From NCBI GenBank assembly GCA_964609655.1, contig CAZSUA010000120.1:1-15158 (forward strand): 15,158 nucleotides of DNA. The letters run 5' to 3'. The first letter of the stretch is position 1, and every line of letters starts with the position of its first letter. A program made the translations under genes and the position numbers. The notes under the pieces were generated by a model. The model was not told the origin of the DNA, searched no databases, and saw only the letters and a list, made by a program, of their open reading frames with translations. Source of the DNA: JBBRRP01 sp964609655. GTDB lineage: Bacteria; Myxococcota_A; Polyangia; Polyangiales; Polyangiaceae. Below, in pieces: positions 7,088-14,485 of this stretch.

Positions 7088-8137
7088 CTCGCGTTTTGCC
7101 TCCTTAGCTCAGTGTCGCTCGGGTTGGCGGCGCCAGGCGTGCAAGCCGAGACTCGAGTGAATCGCCGCGCGGGGTGTGGCAGTGGCAAGAGGCCCTGGGT
7201 TCAGATCGACTTTGACAGCTGGAATGTCTCGCCTGCTGCGCGTGAGCGAGCGCTTGAGGATCTCCGAGTGAGCCTCCAGGATGTCGGGATCAGCGCTTGT
7301 TTTTTGGGAGTAAGCCCAGAAAATCCTTCGCTTGCCGTCATTCGTGTCAGCGAGGCGTCCAATCCGGTCGACGTCGGATCGCAGCAACAAGTCGTGGTGA
7401 CGGTGGGCGTGCGAGATGCGGTGACTTCGAAGACCGTGAGTCGGGAAATCGACCTCGGACGATTCCCGGAAGGCGCACGAGAGCTGGCGTTAGCGATCGC
7501 AGCGGATGAGCTTTTGCGCGCGAGCTGGGCTGAAATGTCGCTGACGACCGAAGCCTCGGCACAGGCCGAACGAGCTGCGCCAAGCGAAGTGAAGCTAGCT
7601 GTGCGCCGTGTGCAAAAAGCGTCGACGGGTGCGGCGTTCGCGCTCGGGGGGCGTGCCGCAGTCGCGAGTTATCAAGGGGGCCAACAGCAGATCGGAGGGG
7701 ATGTTCTGCTAGCGTGGGAGTTGCCGACGTGCTTTACCCTCAGCTGGGCGCTCGGCTATCGGCACAGCCTTCGGGAAAGGTGGCCCCTCGGAACGGTGGC
7801 GGGCCAGGTCCTGGTTCTGGAGCCGAGCCTGGGTTGCGTGGTCTGGCGCGGTTCAGCAGCGCATTTGCGTTTGGGGGTGTCCTCTGCTCTGGGTCGAGTC
7901 AGTTTTTCAGGTGAGCCCAACGTGGCGAGTCGTGGAACGGAATACGGCGCGTGGTTTGCCTACGGTCGAGTGGAGGCCACGCCGGAGATCCGCCTCAGCA
8001 AGGCGGCCGCGCTCCCTATTTCGCTCACGGTCGGTGCACCGTTTCGGAGTGTCACCGCCCTTGGCGAAGGGTCGGGGCTTACGGCGATGTCAGGAATTGA
8101 GCTCGGAGCCAGCCTGGGGTTCAAGGTTAGCCTATAG
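7073..8137 (+). CDS. Exported protein of unknown function, outer-membrane beta-barrel-like C-terminus
   Basis: 354 residues. MSFRHLAFCLLSSVSLGL plus AAPGVQA is a clear Sec signal peptide, with likely cleavage after Ala25 (VQA/ET). Residues about 30-165 look like a small soluble domain (WVQIDFDSWNVSPAARER, then alternating strands and an ELALAIAADELLRASW helix). From about 185 to the end there are alternating Gly/aromatic/hydrophobic strands (AFALGGRAAVASYQGG, FTLSWALGYRHSLRER, LRLGVSSALGRVSF), finishing GASLGFKVSL, typical of an outer-membrane barrel. I do not recognise the family. Its start lies within the 5' end of the divergent DTW gene if that gene uses GTG 7087. Its stop is 3 bp from the stop of the convergent alpha-galactosidase gene. 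Confidence 0.75.
   Translation: MSFRHLAFCLLSSVSLGLAAPGVQAETRVNRRAGCGSGKRPWVQIDFDSWNVSPAARERALEDLRVSLQDVGISACFLGVSPENPSLAVIRVSEASNPVDVGSQQQVVVTVGVRDAVTSKTVSREIDLGRFPEGARELALAIAADELLRASWAEMSLTTEASAQAERAAPSEVKLAVRRVQKASTGAAFALGGRAAVASYQGGQQQIGGDVLLAWELPTCFTLSWALGYRHSLRERWPLGTVAGQVLVLEPSLGCVVWRGSAAHLRLGVSSALGRVSFSGEPNVASRGTEYGAWFAYGRVEATPEIRLSKAAALPISLTVGAPFRSVTALGEGSGLTAMSGIELGASLGFKVSL
7099..7105 (-). promoter_or_regulatory. Putative ribosome binding site for the GTG start of the DTW gene
   Basis: The minus strand reads AAGGAGG, 11 nt before GTG 7087. It lies inside the signal-peptide codons of the divergent gene. The spacing is longer than ideal, so it supports but does not prove the long form of the DTW protein. 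Confidence 0.45.
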
Positions 8138-8140
8138 TGG

Positions 8141-10327
8141 CTATTCGGCCTTGAGGAACCAACTGGCCGCAGGAAAATCACCCTGCGGATGCGGTTGAGG
8201 CACGAGCAGCCCCAGCGCCATGAGCGCATCGCCCCCGAACTTCTGGCCAGTCTTCGCTTCCGTGTACGTGAGGTTGGGATTCAGATCACGCAGGCGAACG
8301 ATGGGCTCGGCACGATTGGTGGCAGAGAGTGTTTGTGAGTAGGCCACGAATACTTCCCGGCGATCTTCAGACACGAACATCCAAGCGCCCGCATTGCCAC
8401 AAAAGGGATCCAGCAGGCGATGGAAAGTGCCAAATTGCACCAAATGGCGACGCAGCTTGTATTCGGCAATCTGCTCCTTGATCACGGCAAGCTCTTCAGG
8501 TGTGAGCCGGTTAGGGCTGAGGCTCAAGCCGAGATTGGCCGAGCCAGCCACGATGGTGCGCGTCTTCACCGGGGTGCTTCTTCCCATTTGGTGATTGGGC
8601 GAAGCTGAGATGTGGGCGCACATGGCTATCGCCGGATAACCGAAACTCGTGCCGTATTGGATGAGCGTGCGCTCGCGAGCATCGGTGTTGTCGCTCGTCC
8701 AATGTTGCGGCATGTAATAGAGCAAGCCTGAATCAAAGCGGCCCCCGCCGCCGGCACAGCCCTCAAAGAGGACCTCGGGAAAGCGCTGAGTGAGGGCCTC
8801 CAGGACTGCGTAGAGGCCCAGAATGTAGCGATGTTGAGCTTCTCCCTGACGCCCGTCTTTCAAGAGTGCCGAACCCGGTTCCGTTTGGTTACGGTTCATG
8901 TCCCATTTGACATAGCGAACGGGTGCCGAGCCGAGCACGGCTGAGAGTGCTTCGATCAGATACGCCTGCACATCCCCGCGGCCGAGATCCAAAACAAGTT
9001 GATGGCGTACGAGGGTCTTGTCGTAGCCGTCAGTGGCCAGGCACCAATCTGGGTGGGCGCGGTAGAGATCGCTATCGGGAGATACCATCTCCGGCTCAAA
9101 CCAAAGCCCAAACTCAACCCCTGCTTCTCGCACCCGACGGATCAGGGCAGAGAGGCCTCCCTTCAGCTTGTTTTCATTGACCACCCAGTCGCCGAGACCG
9201 GAAAGATCATTGTCGCGTTTACCAAACCAACCGTCGTCCAGCACCAAAACTTCCGCCCCCACAGCTTTCGCATCGTGCGCCAATTCGATCACTTTTTCAG
9301 CGTCAAACGTGAAATACAGCGCCTCCCAGCTGTTCATCACCACGGGGCGATCGCGGTCGCGATAATAGCCGCGACACACCCTTTCGCGCAGCACACGGTG
9401 CAAGCCTTGAGACAATCCGCCCAGGCCTGTCTCAGAAAAAGTGAGGAGTGCTTCGGGCGTTTGGAACGCCGTACCGGGCTTGAGTTGCCAGCTGAACGCA
9501 TCAGGATGAATGCCAAGTGTGGCGCGCACGGTGAGGTTGGTGTCAAGTTCAACAGAGGCTTGAAAATTGCCACTGTAAACTAAAGACATGCCAATCGCTC
9601 GGCCGTGCTGCTCGGTGGTGCCTTCTTCGCACAATGCAATGAAGGGGTTGTATTGGTGGGAGCTGTTGCCGCGCGTACTGCCGATGCTCTGCACACCCTG
9701 GCGCAACGGGGCACGCTCTACATGGCGCTCACGCGCCCAGCCGCCGCATAAAGTCACGAACTCCTGGCGCGCACCGTACAGGTCCAGAGACGCACTCAGA
9801 GCCTTTTCCAGGGTGATCGGCGCATTGGAGGTGTTGCGAATGCAGAAGCTCTGGGTGACGACAGGATAATGCGCGAAGATTGAAAAGCAGCAATCGACCT
9901 CAATGCTTCCGGTAACGTTGCTGAGTGTCACGGTGAGCGTTTCCGCTTCAGAGTCCACCTCGGCATAGGCTTGCGGTAACCCTGCCAATTTGGGCTTTCC
10001 CGCTTGGACAACGTGTCGCTTGTAGCGAAGATCTAAAACCTGCGACCCACTCGCTGTGCGAACCTCGAGGCTCGTTGTGCGAAAATCTCCACGGCCCCCA
10101 AAACCGAGCGGCTGCGGCAACCTTTCGAGCGTGAACGACGAAAGCTTCGGATCCACGATGGTGGCCCAAGCCAAAGGACTGTGACTCACCTGCGACTCCA
10201 CGTGAGCATCCGAAACGCGCGGCCCGAAGTGCCAGAGCGCGAGATACCCAAGCTCAGTCACACTGAGGATATAGCTCAACGTCGCGTTGTGGAGATGAAA
10301 ATGGCGGTCCGTTGCGGTGATCGGCAT
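8141..10327 (-). CDS. Alpha-galactosidase, glycoside hydrolase family 36
   Basis: 728 residues, matching bacterial GH36 alpha-galactosidases (about 720-745). It hydrolyses terminal alpha-1,6-galactose from melibiose, raffinose and related oligosaccharides with retention. An N-terminal beta-supersandwich (about 1-320) precedes the (beta/alpha)8 barrel, which shows NSWEALYF (332-339), VLDDGWFGKRDNDLSGLGDW (362-381), GLWFEPEMV (407-415), KWDMNR (474-479) and SDNTDA (545-550). By family knowledge Asp476 is the nucleophile and Asp546 the acid/base; their 70-residue spacing equals that of the Geobacillus enzyme. A C-terminal beta domain follows. No signal peptide is present, so it acts in the cytoplasm. 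No sugar transporter, regulator or other galactose gene adjoins it. The start ATG at 10327 lacks an obvious Shine-Dalgarno. Confidence 0.95.
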   Translation of the reverse strand: MPITATDRHFHLHNATLSYILSVTELGYLALWHFGPRVSDAHVESQVSHSPLAWATIVDPKLSSFTLERLPQPLGFGGRGDFRTTSLEVRTASGSQVLDLRYKRHVVQAGKPKLAGLPQAYAEVDSEAETLTVTLSNVTGSIEVDCCFSIFAHYPVVTQSFCIRNTSNAPITLEKALSASLDLYGARQEFVTLCGGWARERHVERAPLRQGVQSIGSTRGNSSHQYNPFIALCEEGTTEQHGRAIGMSLVYSGNFQASVELDTNLTVRATLGIHPDAFSWQLKPGTAFQTPEALLTFSETGLGGLSQGLHRVLRERVCRGYYRDRDRPVVMNSWEALYFTFDAEKVIELAHDAKAVGAEVLVLDDGWFGKRDNDLSGLGDWVVNENKLKGGLSALIRRVREAGVEFGLWFEPEMVSPDSDLYRAHPDWCLATDGYDKTLVRHQLVLDLGRGDVQAYLIEALSAVLGSAPVRYVKWDMNRNQTEPGSALLKDGRQGEAQHRYILGLYAVLEALTQRFPEVLFEGCAGGGGRFDSGLLYYMPQHWTSDNTDARERTLIQYGTSFGYPAIAMCAHISASPNHQMGRSTPVKTRTIVAGSANLGLSLSPNRLTPEELAVIKEQIAEYKLRRHLVQFGTFHRLLDPFCGNAGAWMFVSEDRREVFVAYSQTLSATNRAEPIVRLRDLNPNLTYTEAKTGQKFGGDALMALGLLVPQPHPQGDFPAASWFLKAE

Positions 10328-10405
10328 GGCGCGCCGTATATCACGACCTGCTGAGGCGGTGGCTAGGGGTTCGCCGGTGCTAGGCCGTGCCCGAGTTCAC
10401 TAACC

Positions 10406-11194
10406 TTACGCATCCTTACGCGTCTTGCGCCCGTAGCTGAGCTCAGCGCCGCCGGAAAGAATGTGGTCCACGCCCGTCGTGAAGGTCGCCTCGGCCGCTA
10501 AAAATAGACACAGCTTGCCGGTTTCTTCGATCGTTCCCATGCGACCCAAGAGTTGAGCGGCGTCGCCTTCGGCGCGACAGGCAGCTGGATCGGGTGCGGC
10601 GTCGATCGCTTCTTGCCAGAGGGGCGTGTAGACATTGCCTGGAGAAACGGCGTTCACGCGTACGTCGTGCACGGCTTCGTCGACGGCGAGGGCTTTGGTG
10701 AAAGCTGTGATGGCGCCCTTGGTGGCCACATAGGTGGTGGCGTTGGCTTGGCCCATGACGCCCACTAGGCTTGACATGTTGATGATGTTGCCTTGCGTCT
10801 TGCGTAGATGGGGCAGGGCGTATTTGCAGGCGGCAAAGATGCTGACCAGATTCAAATCAAGGAGACCTCGGAAATCTTCGATTGAAAAATCATCAATGCT
10901 GCGGCTGGGCGGATGCCAGCCGGCGTTGTTGATGAGGCAATCGATACGTCCGAATTTTTCGGCAGTGAAATCGATGAGCGCGCGGAGCTCTTCCGTCTTC
11001 GAGACATCGCACTTGAAAAACTGCACTTTAGCCTCGCCTGCCGGCTTCACGTCGCGTGCCAACGCTTCACCTTGGGCTTGATTGCGGGCGCAGAAAACAA
11101 CGTGGGAGCCTGCTGCCGCGAAAACACGGACGCAGCCCTCGCCGATGCCTTTGGTTCCCCCGGTGACGATCGTGACTTTGTTCTGATAACGCAT
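10406..11194 (-). CDS. Short-chain dehydrogenase/reductase resembling HSD17B14
   Basis: 262-residue classical SDR. It has the Rossmann motif TGGTKGIG (11-18), CDV (62-64), NNAG (89-92) and the catalytic Ser142, Tyr155 and Lys159 (YVATK). Several segments match animal 17-beta-hydroxysteroid dehydrogenase 14 unusually closely as I recall it: NNAGWHPP, LPHLRKTQGNIINMSSLVG, YVATKGAITAFTKALA, SPGNVYTPLW, and GGAELSYGRK near the end. The real substrate in this organism is unknown; the subfamily acts on secondary alcohols. After the second strand the sequence reads FCARN where the NAD-dependent animal enzyme has an Asp, which suggests NADP(H) use. ATG 11194 is chosen because the 46-residue upstream extension of the frame overlaps apaG and has no family counterpart. 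The gap to apaG is 14 bp, so they are probably co-transcribed. Confidence 0.9.
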   Translation of the reverse strand: MRYQNKVTIVTGGTKGIGEGCVRVFAAAGSHVVFCARNQAQGEALARDVKPAGEAKVQFFKCDVSKTEELRALIDFTAEKFGRIDCLINNAGWHPPSRSIDDFSIEDFRGLLDLNLVSIFAACKYALPHLRKTQGNIINMSSLVGVMGQANATTYVATKGAITAFTKALAVDEAVHDVRVNAVSPGNVYTPLWQEAIDAAPDPAACRAEGDAAQLLGRMGTIEETGKLCLFLAAEATFTTGVDHILSGGAELSYGRKTRKDA

Positions 11195-11208
11195 TTGGGG
11201 AGCCTGAA

Positions 11209-11592
11209 TCAGTTGAGGGTGTACGGCATGCTGAGCGAGAACGGCGCGATCATGGCGAGGAAGCTTCCACCGTCGTCGCGCCGCATTTCGTAAGTACCGT
11301 TCATGGTGCCGTGAGGTGTGGAAAGGATGCAACCGCTCGTGTATTCGAAATGTTGGGTCGGTTCGAGGCGCGGTTGGTGCCCCACAACGCCCGGCCCCTT
11401 CACCTCTTCAACTTTTCCGCTGCCGTGTGTGATGACCCAATGGCGATTGACGAGTTGCGCGGGCAGCTCGCCTTCGTTGGCAATGCGAATCGTGTACGAG
11501 AACACGTAGCGCTGCTCGCGCGGAGCCGACTGCTGGGGGATATATTCGGAGCGCACGGTGACGCGGATGCCTTGGGTGACGGAGTCGCTCAT
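11209..11592 (-). CDS. apaG: ApaG/DUF525 family protein
   Basis: 127 residues against about 125 for E. coli ApaG, a small fibronectin-III-like beta-sandwich protein of unclear biochemical role, named from its operon with apaH (diadenosine tetraphosphatase). The family signature is intact: QLVNRHWVITHGSGKVEEVK (47-66), GPGVVGHQPRLEPTQHFEY (67-85), SGCILSTPHGTMNGTYEM (86-103). ATG 11592 gives the usual N-terminus (MSDSVTQGIRVTVRSEYIP). The frame stays open to 11649, but the extra Arg-rich 19 residues do not belong to the family. No apaH or ksgA lies next to it; the partner here is the SDR gene 14 bp downstream. Confidence 0.95.
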   Translation of the reverse strand: MSDSVTQGIRVTVRSEYIPQQSAPREQRYVFSYTIRIANEGELPAQLVNRHWVITHGSGKVEEVKGPGVVGHQPRLEPTQHFEYTSGCILSTPHGTMNGTYEMRRDDGGSFLAMIAPFSLSMPYTLN

Positions 11593-11650
11593 TGCACGCG
11601 TCTTAACACGCCGCACGCTCGCCCGACCATGGGTGCACCGAGCGTCCACG

Positions 11651-11660
11651 CTGGGCCCAG
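11651..11660. repeat. 10-bp palindrome CTGGGCCCAG, also found at 3321-3330
   Basis: A perfect 10-bp palindrome between apaG and the hydrolase gene. The identical decamer occurs at 3321-3330, overlapping the Shine-Dalgarno region of the methyltransferase gene. Two copies in about 15 kb, both intergenic, may be chance in G+C-rich DNA. Confidence 0.4.
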
Positions 11661-11677
11661 TTTTCCCAGGAAAACTG
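11658..11677 (-). terminator. Hairpin downstream of the hydrolase lipoprotein gene
   Basis: CAGTTTTCC (11658-11666) and GGAAAACTG (11669-11677) form a perfect 9-bp inverted repeat with a 2-nt centre, 17 bp beyond the stop of the gene ending at 11694. It sits between that gene and apaG. No U tract follows on the minus strand, so it may be a weak terminator, an mRNA 3'-end stabiliser or an operator. Confidence 0.4.
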
Positions 11678-11693
11678 AGCCATTTTACGAAAC

Positions 11694-14297
11694 TTACGGC
11701 GCTGTAGGTGTCTGGCCGGCCGCGACTTCCGCCAAGAACTTCACGGCCGAAGCGTTGGCCGTCGCGACGTCGAAGGCGACGAAGTGGCCGTCCTTATCCA
11801 TGGGAGGGGCATACTGCTTGATATAGATCTTGTGTGCCCGCGGACATTGGTCCGCTTGTTTGCAGAGTTCTAGCACGTCCGGTGTGGTGACCGAGGCATC
11901 CGCGGGCACTTCCAGAGCGTTCGCTGTTCTCGCGTAGAGGGTGATCGTGATGGGAGGGCTGTAGTTGTCCCCAAGACCGTAGGTGAGGAAAACTTGCTTG
12001 GCATCAGAGAAATTCGTGTTGGGGGTGGCTAGCAGTGCGCCGAAATTCAACGGATCAGCTGGGTCGATCCACTGTTGGAGGAGGGTTAATACCGGGTGCG
12101 TCGTGCCCATGGGCAGGCCTGGTGACGCCAGGTCCAGCTTGTGGCCGAGCACCACCGGCAGCGCCGCCGCAAGGTTCACAGGCTGAGTCTTGTTGAGCAG
12201 CGAATGCATCAAGCTCGCTCCATTCCCGGAGAGGAGCGCGCCTTTGTATTCCTTGCTGAACGGTAGTGCGAGGCTGCCGTGGGTGGAGCCTTGCGAATGG
12301 CCAAAATAAACAAGCTGATTTTTGTTGATCTTGAGCGGCGCGCTTGGGTTCACGCCGTTCATTACGGCCAGGCTTGGGTTGGTTCCGTCGAGCGTGGCCG
12401 CGAAGCGCCCCACTGAGAGCAGATCGGCCGCGCCCTGGAGTGGGTTTCCGCGCGCCGCTTTGGGGTTGGCAAAATTGAAGAACAGATTGTCGGGGCTCTC
12501 CGTGGAAACTCCGCGGCGTGGCCCATGTTCCGGAAGATCGATGCCCAGTACGGCAAATCCAGGTGCCGCTCCCACGGGCACGCTCGAAAGCGCACCGCTC
12601 ACTTCATCGCGAATAAAGTTGCGGAAAGAGCCGCCCGTGCCATGCCCATAGACCACCAACGGCCAGCCGTCGGCAGGTGCTGTGCCCTTCGGAACGGTCA
12701 TAGCCATGCAGACATCTTCGGTGCGAACCTGCGTCTCCGAGATGTCCCCGCCGTCAGCCTGGGTTAGGTACGGTGCCGTCCCTTTCTGGAAAATCGGGAG
12801 CGTGATGAGTGCCTGATACTCATCGAACTTTGCTGTAGCGGCTGCACAAGCGCGACCGCCTTGATGCTGGGAACAGGGCGATGGGGTGTTGGCATCGACG
12901 CATTGGGTCCAATTTTTGATGGTGGGGAATGGGGCGCCATAGACGTTGGCCGCGAGCACCTTCATCGCCGTGACGGGAGTTCCTACTGTGTACACGGTGG
13001 CGTTCACCACAGTGGCCGGATCAATCGTAGCTGTCTTCAAAGCCGCTCGAAATGGAGCGTATTTGGTGTGCGCCGCAGCCAGCGTTGCATCTGCCGGTGG
13101 GGCATCTGCAAGCATAGCGACGAGGTGCTCGGAACGTTCAATCGGAGTGCCGTTCTTGGCTTTCGCTGGCGCACCGTCTTTGCCAGTTAGGTAGAGCGCG
13201 TACGTATGGCCCGGTGTGAGCGGCCCGTCCCCGCCGATCCGCACTGAGAATGAGTTGTGGCACACGTACTCGTTGGTGTTCGGATCGAGACCGAAAGTGA
13301 GCCCGGGCTTGCTGCCGTCTGAACCCGTGAGGTCGAGGATATGCGGCGCGATGGAATCGAACACAACCGGGCCGGAGAAGCGGAAAATCACCGTAGAAGC
13401 GCCGCTCCAAGTTCCTTCATTCGCTTGCAGGGCATCCACATAAATCTGTACCGGATCAAAGCCGAGCAGCGCGCTGCCAGGGGTAGGGAAGCCGGACAAA
13501 TCGAGCTTGCCGTCCTTCACACGGATGTCGTTCGGGAAGGGCAGCCTGAAAAAATCGCCCTCTTGCCCTTTGGGTGCTGCGGCACCTGGTACCTCAAAAT
13601 AAGCGCGCGCCGTGTCGGTCGCCGGTGCAGCGCACTCGACGCCGGGCGTACCTTCGAGTGGAAAGGGAATCGGTCCGGCAGGCGCACACTCGGCAGCGCT
13701 ACAGGTTAACCCAGACAGACAATCGGTGGCCAAGGTACACGCGGCGCCGACGTCTTTCGCCCCCTCAGGCACGCACTGCGCCGAAAACCCCTTGAGAGCG
13801 CAGCGCAGCCCCGCCTGACACTCCAAGTCAGCCTTGCAGCCAGTACCCACGGCTCCCATGCCCGTCGCGACGCAGGCAGGCGTCGTCAGTGGATTTTGGA
13901 GCGCGGCAGCGAGCGGGATCGAGCAGCGCAAGCCGTCCACGCACTCGCCGCTCGTGAAACATTTTTGCCCAGCAACGCCCGCTTTCCCGGCATCACAGGT
14001 GTTGTTGGCGTTGCAGACGAGTCCAGCTCGACACACATCCGTCACGCTGCAGGGATCCCCTGTGCCCGCGCCTCTAGGCACGTTCAATGCTCCACCCGAG
14101 CCAGGATTTGAGCTGCCTCCCTCTCCGTTCGAGCCCGTGCCCGCGCCGCCACCAGCGCCAAAATTCACTGGAAGGCCGGTTGTGCAGTCGAGCCCGTCTT
14201 GGGTCACGCACTGGTTGGTGGTTTTCGAACAAGCAGCGGCCATTCCGAGCCCAGTTGCACAGGTGATGGCAAGCAGCGTCCACTGGTTTTTAGTCAT
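11694..14297 (-). CDS. Large lipoprotein with alpha/beta-hydrolase (lipase/esterase-like) domain
   Basis: 867 residues. The signal peptide MTKNQWTLLAITCATGLGMA plus AAC ends in a plausible lipobox with Cys23 lipidated. A Gly/Ser linker (about 45-80) and a cysteine-rich region (about 83-222; repeated C..(D/G)L.C pairs) follow. Residues about 230-450 contain PFPNDIRVKDGKLDLSGFP and STVIFRFSGPVVFD, reminiscent of the N-terminal domain of VolA-type bacterial lipases. The hydrolase domain (about 520-860) shows a complete predicted triad: oxyanion-type YGHGTGG (550-556), nucleophile Ser668 in GHSQG, Asp777 in YGLGDNYSPP and His838 in DGHF. It is probably a surface or periplasmic esterase or lipase; the substrate is not deducible. 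GAGGG about 5 nt before the ATG supports the start. It is divergent from the gene at 14620. Confidence 0.85.
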   Translation of the reverse strand: MTKNQWTLLAITCATGLGMAAACSKTTNQCVTQDGLDCTTGLPVNFGAGGGAGTGSNGEGGSSNPGSGGALNVPRGAGTGDPCSVTDVCRAGLVCNANNTCDAGKAGVAGQKCFTSGECVDGLRCSIPLAAALQNPLTTPACVATGMGAVGTGCKADLECQAGLRCALKGFSAQCVPEGAKDVGAACTLATDCLSGLTCSAAECAPAGPIPFPLEGTPGVECAAPATDTARAYFEVPGAAAPKGQEGDFFRLPFPNDIRVKDGKLDLSGFPTPGSALLGFDPVQIYVDALQANEGTWSGASTVIFRFSGPVVFDSIAPHILDLTGSDGSKPGLTFGLDPNTNEYVCHNSFSVRIGGDGPLTPGHTYALYLTGKDGAPAKAKNGTPIERSEHLVAMLADAPPADATLAAAHTKYAPFRAALKTATIDPATVVNATVYTVGTPVTAMKVLAANVYGAPFPTIKNWTQCVDANTPSPCSQHQGGRACAAATAKFDEYQALITLPIFQKGTAPYLTQADGGDISETQVRTEDVCMAMTVPKGTAPADGWPLVVYGHGTGGSFRNFIRDEVSGALSSVPVGAAPGFAVLGIDLPEHGPRRGVSTESPDNLFFNFANPKAARGNPLQGAADLLSVGRFAATLDGTNPSLAVMNGVNPSAPLKINKNQLVYFGHSQGSTHGSLALPFSKEYKGALLSGNGASLMHSLLNKTQPVNLAAALPVVLGHKLDLASPGLPMGTTHPVLTLLQQWIDPADPLNFGALLATPNTNFSDAKQVFLTYGLGDNYSPPITITLYARTANALEVPADASVTTPDVLELCKQADQCPRAHKIYIKQYAPPMDKDGHFVAFDVATANASAVKFLAEVAAGQTPTAP

Positions 14298-14309
14298 TGA
14301 TCCCTCGTT

Positions 14310-14352
14310 GGCGAGCTGACGTTAAAAGAAAAGCGTTGAAGCTTAGCTCGCC
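14310..14352. other. Inverted repeat in the leader of the hydrolase gene
   Basis: GGCGAGCT (14310-14317) and AGCTCGCC (14345-14352) are perfect 8-bp arms separated by 27 nt, just upstream of the GAGGG ribosome binding site of the gene starting at 14297. It could form a 5' UTR stem or be a protein-binding site; chance is possible. Confidence 0.3.
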
Positions 14353-14459
14353 TCGCTACACAAGCTCAAGCGGCTTCCGCCCCGGCGGCACAGAAGAGGT
14401 TGAGCATCCCCCAAGTGCTCCACAAACGGGTCCGCGACCTCTATCTTAAAGTCGAACAC

Positions 14460-14485
14460 AAGATAGTAAGCATGCTTACTATCTT
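14460..14485. promoter_or_regulatory. Perfect 26-bp palindrome, candidate operator
   Basis: Half-sites AAGATAGTAAGCA and TGCTTACTATCTT are exact reverse complements with no spacer. The site is A+T-rich in G+C-rich surroundings. It is centred about 147 bp upstream of the plus-strand gene at 14620 and about 175 bp upstream of the minus-strand gene at 14297. Such symmetry fits a dimeric or tetrameric regulator site. As RNA it would form an 11-bp stem with a 4-nt loop, but no U tract follows. Confidence 0.6.

Noticed and set aside
8999..9583. 194-codon open frame on the plus strand
   Set aside because: It lies wholly antisense to the well-supported GH36 gene and has no recognisable domain.
11195..11332. 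46-residue N-terminal extension of the SDR frame
   Set aside because: It overlaps apaG, is His/Arg-rich and has no counterpart in the SDR family, whose N-terminus fits ATG 11194.
11593..11649. 19-residue N-terminal extension of ApaG
   Set aside because: The family length and conserved start match ATG 11592; the extension is Arg-rich and unlike ApaG.
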